NCBI GenBank assembly: GCA_023548195.1
Contig: JAJHZJ010000694.1
Span: 310,001 to 374,000, forward strand
From: Bettongia penicillata ogilbyi
Lineage: Eukaryota > Chordata > Mammalia > Diprotodontia > Potoroidae
Direction: 5' to 3'
Length of the DNA: 64,000 bases
This document shows, one piece after another, positions 21,909 through 32,602 of this stretch; position 1 is the stretch's first letter; each line of letters begins with the position of its first letter. Made by a program: the position numbers and the translations under genes. The notes under the pieces are model-generated. The model did no database searches, was not told the DNA's origin, and saw only the letters and a list, made by a program, of their open reading frames with translations.

Positions 21909-23526
21909 TTACAAATCTACTTCCTCTAAGATTACCTTCCATTTATCATATACGTACCTTTTGTATACAGCTATCTTCATGCTGATCTTCAAAGCAGAGT
22001 TCTTTGAGAGAAGTGAGTGTGTTCAGGGAATGGGTTACTTTATACTATAGAACAGTGCCAGGTAAACACAAGCAATTAATAATTGCTTGCTAATCTGACA
22101 ATTTAGCTCTAAAAAGAGATAAGGGTGTTAGGGTAGAAGCTGTTATGAATGGGGAAAAATGGAAGAGTGTGTTTTAGGGTAAGAATTGCAGGGTTAAGGT
22201 TAAAGTCAAGACCCATAAACTAATTAGATGTAGGAAAATGATGGTCTGTTCTTGACTGCTCTATAACATTATCCAAAGTTTGGATTGTGTCATAGTCTCC
22301 TCTCAGAGTATGACCAGTCACTTATGACCATATAGAGAATCTCATTCTGGGGAAATTCATGGAGACAAAGGAGAATTCATTACCAACAGAAGCTATTGGC
22401 AAGCACTAGAAATTCTAAGGTTCACAAAATTGTAATCCATCATCAGGCCTCTGAAACAACATGCCAAGAACCAGGACGCAGACAAGCAGATTGATACAGT
22501 TGACTACTCTGGGTCTCTGTCTTTTTATCAGCAGCACACCAATCACTAAAGCACAGGGCAGAGCCAAAGCAGGAGAGCTTTGTGGCCTAGAACAAATGCC
22601 CACAGCTGATCCTGAAAGTGAGGCATGGTAATCAGAACAGAAATTCATCCGCACATGGATGAAACAAAAATCTGAAGCCAAGAATTTGAGGAAAGGGTCA
22701 AGCAGATCCTGAAAGATCATTAGTTCTACAGTACTAGCTTCCCTCTGGCTCTTATACCTTTTGCCCTAAATAATAAGCAAAGAAATAACTATTGTTAAAT
22801 CAAAGTAATAGCTCCCAAAATTTGGGGGAAATAATTCAATCTTAAACAAATACTAACAAATGAACACTTCTTTTCATATTTTGGGGGTCCCTATAATTTA
22901 CTTTCTTCTAATATTGATATTCCCTGTGATAACCCTACCAGATCATCGGGAGAAAAATGGTATTAAAGAGATTGCTGCTTGCTAAGCAGTAAAAACCTCG
23001 TGATTATTGCTGTTCCTATTTAATTCTGGACTCAGATTATTGCCCATTTGCAGCAGCTGTCCAAGATACATATACTGATGGGGGTGCTCATCCAAATGTT
23101 TCTCATAATCTAGGAAATAGGCATTTTTCAGTCATTTTATTTTTCCAGTGGGAATGGTTACAATCTCTGTGGATTAACATAGAGCTCAGTGCAGAGGGCC
23201 CAGAGCTCACTACAATAAGCACAAGCTCATGTACAAATGGTAGTATGTCTCTATCAGTACAGAATTATTCTTCTACTGACTTTTTCAGGACATTTTTCAT
23301 GACTAACTGAAGAATATTCTACAGAAATAGGTGGGATAAGAAGTTAGTTACCGCCATACAATATTAAGCTATTAACACCTCGAGGTAAGTATATACCTTG
23401 ACTTTATGAAAAACAAAATCCTAAAAATGCACTTTCAAGAGAAATTACTTCACATCTGTGTAGTATTATGAAACTAAGTGGTTGAAGCAAGATAAGAAGA
23501 CGATGCAGAAAATACTATGAGTCTAT
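21909..23526. other. Repeat-poor block
   Basis: No clear interspersed element. The minus frame 22,415-22,720 (101 codons) shows hydrophobic stretches but no family that I recognise, and the plus strand there also has short protein-like pieces broken by stops. I leave it uncalled. Confidence 0.35.
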
Positions 23527-23825
23527 GAATATGAGATATTGAAATTACCTGTAGGTTTAATTACTATGACTTTCAGTACCACATACTTAAAATTGATTTT
23601 TATATTTACGACAGAACTATTATATGCTAGTTTCAGAGGATGAGGACAGATCTGTGTTGTAAGGAACATTTTAACATGGGAAAAGAACTCCATATCAGAA
23701 CATCCAAATGGACATGATTGGATCACCAGTATAAACAAACTCAGGGGGTAATTATCTACCTCATGACAACATTTTACAGTATTAGCTTATAAATTTAATG
23801 ACCAAGAGTCATGATGAAAACAATG
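23527..23825 (+). repeat. Local duplication, unit 1
   Basis: Matches 24,023-24,310 over its length with offset 496 bp. Shared blocks include gaatatgag, cagtaccacata, aaaattgatttttatattta, ttatatgctagtttcagagg, and cagggggtaatta. Divergence is moderate, with indels. Confidence 0.85.
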
Positions 23826-23954
23826 CAAGGAGACAAATTTTGTTTTGATTCTAAAAATGGGACATCTCAAACCAGTTCAAAATGCTACTTATTGGTATAT
23901 CTAGTAAAAGGGCTGTGCAACATCTGTTATGGGTGTCATGGGGGAAGGTATGTT

Positions 23955-24022
23955 ACATTGGGTGGGAGGTTAGACTAGATGACCTCTAAGTATCCTTCTA
24001 ACTTGAAGACACTATCATTCTG
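23955..24022 (+). mobile_element. MIR-family SINE tail
   Basis: ggttagactagatgacctct followed by aagtatccttctaacttg and attctgtga is the 3' end typical of MIR-like SINEs here. It lies between the two duplicated units. Confidence 0.55.
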
Positions 24023-24310
24023 TGAATATGAGGTACTGAAATTATCTGTAGGTCTAAGTACTCACTCTCAGTACCACATATCTGAAAATTGATTTTTATA
24101 TTTACAACAGAACCGTTATATGCTAGTTTCAGAGGACAAGGACAAATCTGTTGTAGAGAATATCATAAAAGGGAAAATAATCATATCAGCACATTCAGAA
24201 TAGACGTGATTTGACCTATAGTGTAAACAAACCCAGGGGGTAATTAGACACTTCATGCAAACGTTTTGCTTCCAAATTTAATGATGAAGAGCCTTAATGA
24301 AAACAGAAAC
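24023..24310 (+). repeat. Local duplication, unit 2
   Basis: Second member of the pair described at 23,527-23,825, in the same orientation. Confidence 0.85.
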
Positions 24311-24350
24311 AAAGAGTAGGAAATTATTGAATTTCTTTTTCCTACTACCT

Positions 24351-24376
24351 TTTAAATATATACATATATATTTAAA
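24351..24376. repeat. Perfect AT palindrome, 12-bp arms
   Basis: Arms tttaaatatata and tatatatttaaa around a 2-bp centre. Composition alone makes such palindromes fairly likely. Confidence 0.9.
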
Positions 24377-26074
24377 GATTAATGGGTAGATGTGTAGGTG
24401 AGCATCAAGGCTCACATACTGTATTTTGCATTTTTAGAAAAATGAAAGATATACTGATTGGAATTCTTTCCCTCTCGTTAGTGCTCAGAGCAATGCAGAT
24501 TTCTGTGTATGTTTCCACTAAATTATGTACAATACCAGATAAAAGATTTGTTTTGAAAAACAGCCACTTCCAAAAATAAGAGGGTTTATCAATTCCAATC
24601 ATTCTTATCCAAAATTAGTTGTCAAGTTTCAATAGCTGGAATGAATTTAACAACGTAAATTCAGTGCTACTGCAGAATGACTAATGCAACCTTGGAGAAC
24701 AGTTCTGTGTATGCAGCCCTTCTGGGACTGATCAACTACATTTAAAATAATAGTTCTTTATATTATAATAGTACCTATTAACAGCTGACTGACACTGGAT
24801 ATATTCAAGCAAAGCATCAACTTAGAAAAATGCTTACCTCTCTGGAAATTAGTAAGTAGTTGCCCAACACTTACTATGGTAAAAATGGAATAATCACTGT
24901 GGTATTACGGGACTGAATTATTTAACTAATAGCACTATTTTCCCCTCCTATAAAAGGCCAATAAATACATTATGATGCCATAGCAATATTCATAAAATCT
25001 CATTAGGCCAACTGTAAGTCAACATTAGCCAATCACGTTCATGATCTTTATTTACACATCAGAGTTAAACACATGCTCTCATCAGTTAGAAACAAAATTA
25101 AATAGGAAAACGACATTGTTCTCATTAAGTAGTACTCTCTTAAGCTGTTCTTAAGACAGGAAAGGCTTTCCCAGATCCATTATAAAGCAGTGTTATCAAA
25201 AGAGAATTGTGCACCATTACTTGACATAAAACAAATGGACAGAAACAGGCCTCAGAACAGTCTGGTTTTTTACTGACAAGCTGATTCTTCCCTCAGTCAT
25301 TTTATGCCATTTTACTATGGTAATCAGAAAATCCTTCTGGGATAAGAGAAAAATTTCTCACTTTAAAAATAAATACTTCTGTCTTACCTAAGCATTATTT
25401 TTATGTTAAAATGGGAGCCTATCATTTTGGCATTTGCTTTGCTGCAACTGACATTATGTCTTAATTTTTTAAAAATATTCATAATACTGGCTTAAACAGA
25501 TGTTTGTTATGGCTGACAGCGATTCAGTTTGGCTGCCCAATTCCAGAAGCAGAGCCAGTCATCTGCTGTTGGGTTAGAGCAGGAGGTACTTTTTTGGATA
25601 AGTCTAAATTTTGGAATCTAAACAACTTCAGAGCACAGTATAGCACAGCAATGACCACAACATGTGTCTGTTTCAACATGAGGATATTTCATTGTATATA
25701 TTATTTACAGCTCCCACCTGAAGACCATTCAGTAGGTTCCCCTAGGCGATAGAAGCAGCCCCCATAGAATTGTGATTGAGAATTGATTTGCATTTTAAAA
25801 CTTTGCATGTATTCAGTCCAAATCACAGTCATATTAGCAGTTTTTCATGAAAATAAAATACCAGATGATCAAGATACACACATATAAGTACACAGATATG
25901 TATTTTCCACTTAAGTCCTATTCCAGTGATTCATTATGGTGTAGACATGAATCTTGATTCTCAAATCAAATGGAACACAGATTCTGGAAGTTCTTACCAA
26001 GCTGGAAAAGATTTAGAGGTCACATGACAAATGATGCCAGTCATCTGAGATCAGCCTAACTAAATTAGGAGAAA
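24377..26074. other. Repeat-poor block, candidate conserved region
   Basis: About 1.7 kb without an element that I can identify, unusual for this window. The portion 25,440-25,760 has balanced composition and a plus frame of 82 codons (25,504-25,752) with no domain recognised. Conserved non-coding sequence is a plausible reading; I have no alignment to show it. Confidence 0.3.
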
Positions 26075-26310
26075 CCCTTCACTACATAATTTCACAGTTG
26101 GAAGGGACCTCAGAGGTTGTCTACCTGAAACAGGAAACTTTCCAACATCCCTCACTAATAAATGGTTATCCAACATACAGTTGAAGAACATCAGTGACAC
26201 AGAAATCATTATTTCATGGGGTAGATGACTATTGGGATAGGGATTATTCTAATGTTACAGTTTCTCCTTAGATTGAACAGAAATCTGCTTAAGATAAAAG
26301 TAGATATATT
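26075..26310 (+). mobile_element. Ancient CR1/L3-like repeat, proximal part
   Basis: ttggaagggacctcagaggt, gtctacctgaaacaggaa, tggttatccaacatacagtt, gaagaacatcagtgac and ccttagattgaacagaaatc follow the order of a widespread old vertebrate repeat. The next part of the same consensus occurs at 37,055. The family name is from memory and uncertain. Confidence 0.45.
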
Positions 26311-26799
26311 TTCCATAACTGTCCTTAAGTTTGTTAGGAGAACAGTAATTTAAGTGAAAATGGAATTTTCAGAGCATCATCATTGCCACAAGCACCTAAG
26401 GTTGATGTATGTACACACAAGGAAATCTTATCTCTCTTCCACGGGAAGTTTTGCTTCATATACTTAAAGATGGCTTTCAGGTAGGTGGTCCTTACCTCTT
26501 TTTCTTCCTCAAGCTAACTAAATACCCTCAATTGCTAAAGTAAATGTTCATATGTAATGGTTTAGGATCCTCCCTCATTGTGCTAATCGCCTTCCTCTAT
26601 TTGGTCAGAAGGTAATGAACTTTTTTGGGCAATAGGAATTTATGAAGACCTTCTACCAAGATGTATAAGTGTTGTGATGTGCTTCAGTGGAAAGAAGATA
26701 TGCATCAATGAAATCAGAAAACCAACGAAAATATTGATTTTTTAAGTGAATATAAACCTCATGCATACATATATATATATTTACCTATATAGTGAGTAA

Positions 26800-26981
26800 A
26801 GAATCAGTGTAGCATACGTGCAGCCCCGGACATCCAAGGGCATCACAGACCTGATATTGCTCAATTTGGGGGGGCTGAACGCCACTTGTCCCTCTAAGAA
26901 GTTGGGACACTGACCACTAGAGGGTCACATAACTAGTTAGCATGCCAGAGTCTCGTTTGTTATCAGAATTAACCAGACCAA
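26800..26981 (-). pseudogene. 18S rRNA fragment (retro- or rDNA-derived pseudogene)
   Basis: The plus strand here is the reverse complement of the conserved 3' major domain of eukaryotic 18S rRNA. Recognisable runs are catcacagacctg, ggctgaacgccacttgtccc immediately followed by tctaagaagttggga, taactagttagcatgccaga and gtctcgtt. It extends from aatcagtgtagc to accagaccaatt. Differences from the functional sequence fall mostly where that sequence has CpG (now TpG or CpA), the mark of a methylated, non-functional copy. It covers only about 180 of some 1,870 nt. It joins without a spacer to a LINE 3' end running the other way. Confidence 0.9.
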
Positions 26982-27305
26982 TTGACACTCTCAAGGTCTC
27001 CCTCAAGAACTTTGGATTTAGCTATGCAACATGGAAGACACTGGCACAGGACCACTCAGCATGGCATGCCCACATCAGAAAGGGTGCTGTGCTCTTTGAG
27101 CAAATCAGAATTTTGACAGCACAAAGTAAATGTAGGAGGCGCAAATTTAGAGTATCCACCCCCAATATTCACACGGACTATCTGTGCCCAACCTGTGGTA
27201 GAGCTCATATTGGTCTGATCAGCCACAGTCGGACACATTGAAATTTCACTTATCATGGTGATGTCATTTTGGTCCTCCTCGAAGATGAAGGACACCAACC
27301 AACCA
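26982..27305 (+). pseudogene. Non-LTR retrotransposon ORF2 C-terminus and 3' tail
   Basis: A frame open to the TGA at 27,239 encodes about 85 LINE residues after 13 residues that come from antisense 18S sequence. It contains TWKTLAQDHSAWHAHIRKGA, then a basic stretch, then CPTCGRAHIGLISHSRTH at the very C-terminus. I recognise this pattern (W-x-x-L-A-x-D-x-x-x-W, then a terminal C2H2 finger) from ORF2 proteins of non-LTR elements. The finger is C-x2-C-x9-H-x3-H, three residues shorter than the classical spacing, consistent with a 9-bp in-frame loss. After the stop comes ggtcctcctcgaagatgaag and a short accaaccaacc repeat, a tail that resembles the 3' end of the SINEs at 3,070 and 21,614. Everything upstream of the C-terminus is missing. 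The clade is unclear (RTE or a relative). Confidence 0.65.
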
Positions 27306-28732
27306 GCTAAAGAATCAGAAACACATAAAACTTGGTTTTTGAGGGGTTTTTTTACTTTTTAGAAGAGATTGTCTTGAACTTTAACACACTGCATGCACTA
27401 TACACTTTACAATGTTTCTGAGAACTATGTTTTTTTTTCTTTTTTAGCCTTTCCATTTGTTTGTTCACAGCACACTGGCCAGAATGCAAATAACCAAAAT
27501 GATAATATATAACACAGTTCTGCAATATTGCATTGAGGAAGGCATCTATTTTCAAACAAACAAATAAAGCCAAACCACCAAAAAGAGATGGTTTTTTAAG
27601 AAAGCAAAAAAGAACTATCTAAAGAAGTAATATGTTAGAATTTTTCATAATGGAAAATTCTAAAGGCATTTATTATCCAGTGTGATATAAAGGACATGCT
27701 AGAAAGAACTTATTTCATTCTAAAAATGCATGCAATGCAATCATTTGAGAATTTGAGCATTAAAAAAAATTCAAAGTGCCTAAAATTGTAACACAGACAG
27801 TATACAGAATATGCAAAGGCCTTAAAGTCAATAAAATAAATATGCTATCCTTTGACTACATAGACAATTTTGTCCAAATATAAAGCTCCTCATTGAATGA
27901 ACAAGGAATAGATATGGACCTTCCTTACTCTGAGAGCTTCTGTGCTTATTTCTAGATGTTAAAAATAACAGCCATAATACTAAGCTAACCTTGTTTTTCT
28001 GCACATAATATTATGAACCTATCAATAATCCAATAGGCCATCCTCCTTTACCAATGAACAAACTGTTAAAAGACCCAAGCCAACAGCTGCAGAAGAAACA
28101 AGAAAAGAAAAAAAAAGAAAAAAACTTGCAGCAGGTGGCACCACCTGTGCCTGTCTAATTCCAGTCCAAACAATCTACTACTTAGTGGTGGTGAAGGGTG
28201 GAAAATCAGTTAGTCACTCACAGTTGGGGGAATGAGAGGCAGCAACTTCAGCTTAAGCATGTCTGTGCCTCCTGTGAAAGAGATCCTAAAATTGCAACTT
28301 TAAATGCCTTGGGTATTGACAGAGCAATCCAAATGCTGGCTAAGTGGACATTAATGTACTATAAAATACCTGTTGGATCTACACAAACTAAATTATTTTC
28401 CCTCCTACCTATACACCAAGAGGGGGTAATCTACTGGTGAAGAGGGAAAAAAGGGTTTCTTGATTTTTAAATTGAGTTCAGTTGAAATGCACAAGCAGGG
28501 AGAGATGTGAGTGAGACCCGGCTGAATAAATCCAGTGGAGTGAGAAGCTTTTCTTTTCTTCTTAGGGCTCACTTTCTCAGTGCACCCACCTGGAATGAGA
28601 TCAGTACCAAGAACTGATCTACCACTTTATAAATTTGAGAGTATTTATTTTCTTATTATTCTCATTGCTTCTCCCCTTTAGTTTTATAATTTTCCATTAG
28701 CGTTGGGGGTATCTGTAGTGTCTCCTGCCTTC
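27306..28732. other. Repeat-poor block
   Basis: No interspersed element is recognised. Poly-T and poly-A runs occur near 27,430 and 28,110. An E-box palindrome lies at 28,132-28,147. Confidence 0.35.
28132..28147. promoter_or_regulatory. Palindrome of two E-boxes (CAGGTGG/CCACCTG)
   Basis: Perfect 7-bp arms around CA give back-to-back CAGGTG and CACCTG, the E-box type bound by ZEB, SNAI and some bHLH factors. One such site can arise by chance. No promoter context is visible. Confidence 0.3.
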
Positions 28733-28872
28733 TCAACACTGTATCCATCTCCTAGAATGTGAATTCCTTGAGAGAAGGGATATTTCAATTTTTCTCTATG
28801 TATCCCCAGGGCTTGGTGGAGTGTCTGCTACATGGGAGATGCTAAGAAATACTTAGCGTTTGTTGGATAGAG
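28733..28872 (+). mobile_element. L2 LINE 3' tail, sense
   Basis: tagaatgtgaattccttgag, agaagggatatttcaat, tatccccagggcttggtgga and gagatgctaagaaatactta are the L2 tail in order. Confidence 0.75.
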
Positions 28873-28883
28873 AATTAGTGAAT

Positions 28884-29412
28884 CAACAGGCATTTACTAA
28901 GTACGTTCCATGTGTCAAGCACTGTGCTAAGCTCTGGGGGTAATAAGATAAAAATGAAATAATACTTTCCCTTAAAAAACTTCCATTTTTTCGGTGTGAT
29001 AAATGCAACACATAAATATTATATACAAATGTATCACTATATAACATATAAATCATTTTGTAAATAAATGAATAAGTATAAAATATACGCAAACTGAATA
29101 CTCTTAAGTATAAGGGATACCATCTATACAAAAGCACAGAGACAGGAGATAGTACAGTGTATGCCACTAGCAAGGCAGTCAGTCCCCCTGGACGATAAAG
29201 TGTTTGAAAGGTGGCAATGTACAGTAAGTCTGGAAATGATGTCAGCTAGAGTCAGACTGGGAAAGAGATTTTAATGCCAAATAAAGAAGCTTGTAGTTTA
29301 TCGGAGGCAAGAGGGTGCCACTGGAGCTTAATTGAGCTTGGGAATGACATGGTTAGACCTGTTGTATTTTAGGAATATCACTTTAACAGTTGGATGAAAG
29401 ATGGATTGGAGT
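28884..29412 (-). mobile_element. L2 LINE 3' region, antisense
   Basis: It begins at the reversed tail (catttactaagtacgttcca, tgtgtcaagcactgtgctaa). It resumes further in with aaagagattttaatgccaaa, gagggtgccactggagctta, gggaatgacatggttagacc and gatgaaagatggattggagt. It lies tail to tail with the L2 to its left. Confidence 0.8.
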
Positions 29413-30078
29413 GGGCAGATTCCAACCATTCAAAGTGCAACCTATTTATGCTTGCTTATCCTGTTTAATTCTGCTGGAGGGGATGGGGGGGGATACAGCA
29501 GGAGGGCCCCAAAATCCTGGGAGCCTTAAACAAGGGACTTCTGGAGACAATGCCTGGCCAAAGGCGGACCTCTAATGGTTGTAAGTACAGACACTGTGGC
29601 AGTCCAGAAGAGGGGTTATTTTGGGAAAGGAAAATGTTTGGCTCCCTATAAATCACAAATGGCCTTTGGCACATACAATCAACACTTGCCAAGGGCATAG
29701 CCCCAAAAAGGCAGAACAGGAGTGGGTCACAGAGGAGCCCAAGAATACCCCCTCTAATCCCTTGGCCCTCTCCACATACATGCGGCAAGGATTTTCCAGG
29801 GAGTCCTTTCTGGCTGTATTGTATTCTCTGGTATCGAACAGCTAAGTCTGTGTGATGAGTGGCTGTTCCAGACTCATTCCACTCATAACTCTTCAGGTGG
29901 CCCCATCCCAGTTTACCTGGCTGGTGGCAGTTGGTCTGATTGACACAGTAGCCTACATTTTGACAGATTTTCAAGCAGCCAAACTCGGGAAATATTCTGC
30001 CACCAAATATGTGGATCCAACCAAACTGAACATGCTCAGGTTTTCCCTCATGAGAAACCATATATATGCAGGTCACTG
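29413..30078. other. Unrecognised GC-richer segment with long open frames
   Basis: GC is visibly higher than in the flanks. A 203-codon minus frame (29,465-30,076) covers it, and two plus frames (29,621-29,845 and 29,852-30,079) lie opposite. No signal peptide, clear domain or family motif is recognised on either strand. The plus frame TWLVAVGLIDTVAYILTDF has a hydrophobic run. It begins exactly where the antisense L2 stops, so an inserted retroelement or a decayed retrocopy is possible. I assign no function. Confidence 0.3.
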
Positions 30079-31239
30079 ATTTCCTGGAGAATTTTTGAAG
30101 GAAGCACAGGAAAAATACTCAAAGGTTTTATGTATACAAAGTCAGACAAGTGAGTATCTAGGATATTTTATATGTAATTCTCTCCTTCCATTGAAGGACT
30201 AAGAGCTGTCAGAGATGCCCAAGCTTATGCCTGACTGTCAGTCTTATTTCTATCTTGCAGGCAGTTCATCCATTGAAATCAATAGGTAGGAAATCAATAA
30301 AATGCAAACATGGCACTTCATTCTTGATAGTTTAAAATCTCTCCCTTCAATTCTAAAAACATTGCAGTGTTTCCCTTTACAACATTTTTGTTGCTAACTT
30401 GTAAACCACTCCCATGATGTTCCTGTCAGTTTCCTCTTTTGCAATTTTGATTATAAGCAACAATGTGATAGAGCTGAAAATCACTTCCAAGACATCCATT
30501 AAGAGAAGAATCTCTCCCAACGGCCACTGAGTCCTCATCCCGAGTTCCCTCAGTGATTTCTTCAGTGCTATTTCTAGAAACTAACACACTTGAAGATGGA
30601 CCTTTGGATAAATTCTAGTTTGGGACACACTTTGGGTAATACTCCAGGAAGGGAGAAATGGCAGAGAAGGTCTCTATTATGCTTCTCACAAACCATCCTT
30701 TTTTACTCCTACCAGAAACAAAATATTGACTAAACAAAGGATAAAACTTAATATGGTAATTCTTGGGTGTCTCTGAAGAACGCTGCCCTAAACAGATTTG
30801 AATTATGCATAAGGAACCCTACAAAACACAGAAATGAAAAATATCTCAGTCCAATCAAGCTACCAAAAAAAAAATCAATAAAATTTCTAGTTATCAGGAG
30901 TGGATCCAGTCAAAGGTTTGCCATATTGACTTTAACTGTAGGTTTTTATTACTTTGAGGAATCATTATATCATTTGGACCGACATTCATTTTAGGTTTTG
31001 AACGCATTAAAATGCCCCGCAATTTGGATTAACGTTACAAATATTTCTCTTGGCAACATAAGGGTGGCCATCCTTCCCCCCCCAAAAAAAATCAAGATGT
31101 AACTCAGTTCAGTTTTTTTGAAGGTCATAGAAATGGAATGCCAAAGGAATGGAATAGCTTGAATCATGTTTGATCCAGTTTGTTCATATAAATAATTGAA
31201 ATAACCATTTTTAGTTATAATATATTGGCAATAATAACA
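30079..31239. other. Unassigned block
   Basis: No element is recognised and the frames are short. Confidence 0.35.
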
Positions 31240-31472
31240 ATAAACATGATAACTAATATTTATATAGCTTTTGTTCCCATGGAATATCTTCTTTGGCTTA
31301 CAACAAGGCTATGAGGTAAATACAATAGATATCATCTCTGTTTTACTTATGTGGAAACTCAGGCTAGGAAAGGTTAAGTGATTTGACCACTGTCACATTG
31401 ATGGTAAGTATCAGGAGCAGATCCTGGCTCTAAATTCTGTACTTTATTCATAATGGATTATCACCTAAAAAC
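31240..31472 (-). mobile_element. MIR-family SINE, antisense
   Basis: aactaatatttatatagctt, acaacaaggctatgaggtaa, ttttacttatgtggaaactc and gtgatttgaccactgtcaca give the reversed order of a full-length MIR. Confidence 0.75.
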
Positions 31473-31832
31473 ACTGCCACTCTTAAACAACTTAATGTAT
31501 TGTTCAAGAAAAAAAACTAGATACAATCCAGCTATGGTCTCCTGACCAGTATTAACATTGGTTTCATAACAGCAAAGAGTTGTAATCCAAGTGGGATGTT
31601 ACTGGCATGAAATGGAATAATACTCACTATGCTGTCTTCAGGCATACAGTGAAAATACCATAACATACTGTTGCGCAGCATTCATTTTCCTCAATAACAC
31701 TGCGTACAAATGTTATCTCCATTGAATGTGAGAGTTCAGGGTCTAGTCTGCAAGTTTATAAAAGTAGCTACTGCCTCAATCCAATCTCCCACAGAGGCCT
31801 CACTATATATATCATTAGTTCACAAGCTTCAC

Positions 31833-31912
31833 TGTTGGGTAAAAATGCTATTAAGAAACATATCATTTACCCAATAGACTAGAATGGATCCCAAGGAGCT
31901 ATTCTAGTCTAT
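31833..31912. repeat. Two adjacent inverted repeats (stem-loops)
   Basis: Stem 1 pairs ttgggtaaa (31,835-31,843) with tttacccaa (31,866-31,874). Stem 2 pairs atagactagaat (31,874-31,885) with attctagtctat (31,901-31,912), a perfect 12-bp stem around a 15-nt loop. They share one base, so only minor rearrangement is needed for both to form. Confidence 0.9.
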
Positions 31913-32254
31913 CAGGTAATTATGGGGAAAACATGTATTATTTACTTGAGAAAATGGAATACCTCCTTGGGAGCCATGGTGGTCCATCCCAGCTATTCAT
32001 AATAAAAAGATTATCACATTTCTGTGATAACAGCTACCACACTTTCATAGGCACGGGGATAGGGAAAAGTATAAATGGCACTAAGAGGTCTAAGCAAACC
32101 TCAAATAAGGCTTTCTGAAGATACATTCTTATAGAATCCAAAGTTTTATCTGTGAAAAGAAAGAAAATTATCTCAGCAACTCTGCTGACGTCCACTTAAA
32201 CAATAAATTCTCAAATATAAAGAATATGGAAGGTGGTGTCTTTTACCCCCAAAG

Positions 32255-32355
32255 CATGCTACAATGGAATAAATAGTAGATTTGAAATCAAAGAAGCAAG
32301 ACTCAAATTCTACTTATGCATTTACTAGCTGAATGACCTTAGCCAATTCTTGAAC
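32255..32355 (+). mobile_element. MIR-family SINE, 5' part, interrupted
   Basis: gtagatttgaaatcaaagaa, actcaaattctacttatgca and tagctgaatgaccttagcca fit the MIR head and CORE. The element is cut by a second MIR and its tail resumes at about 32,603. Confidence 0.65.
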
Positions 32356-32365
32356 TGGTTCTCTA

Positions 32366-32602
32366 TTGACTATGTGGCATAGTGGGTAAGGGTACTAGAT
32401 TGGTGTCAGGAAACCCAGAGGTCCAATCCTACCTCAGTCCTTATCAGCTGTGCATTTCTTAGTTACTTAACATCCTTGGTTTCTTCACCGGTCAAGTGTG
32501 TATAATAAAATATATCTCACAGAATATTTATAAAGATCAAATTGGATAACATGTAGAACAAACCTTTTAGTGGTAAATAAATGTTAACTGTTGCTATTAA
32601 GA
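32366..32602 (+). mobile_element. MIR-family SINE inserted in another MIR
   Basis: A complete order from tgtggcatagtgggtaaggg through cagtccttatcagctgtgca to tggtaaataaatgttaactg, placed between the two halves of the host MIR. Confidence 0.65.

Noticed and set aside
22120..22200. TTAGGG-like motifs
   Set aside because: Only scattered single units, not an interstitial telomere array.
22415..22720. 101-codon minus frame with hydrophobic stretches
   Set aside because: No family match, no splice or promoter context, and no supporting codon texture.
29540..29620. Possible retroviral zinc knuckle (plus-strand C-K-Y-R-H-C-G-S-P)
   Set aside because: The cysteine spacing does not fit C-x2-C-x4-H-x4-C and no gag, protease or pol sequence is near.
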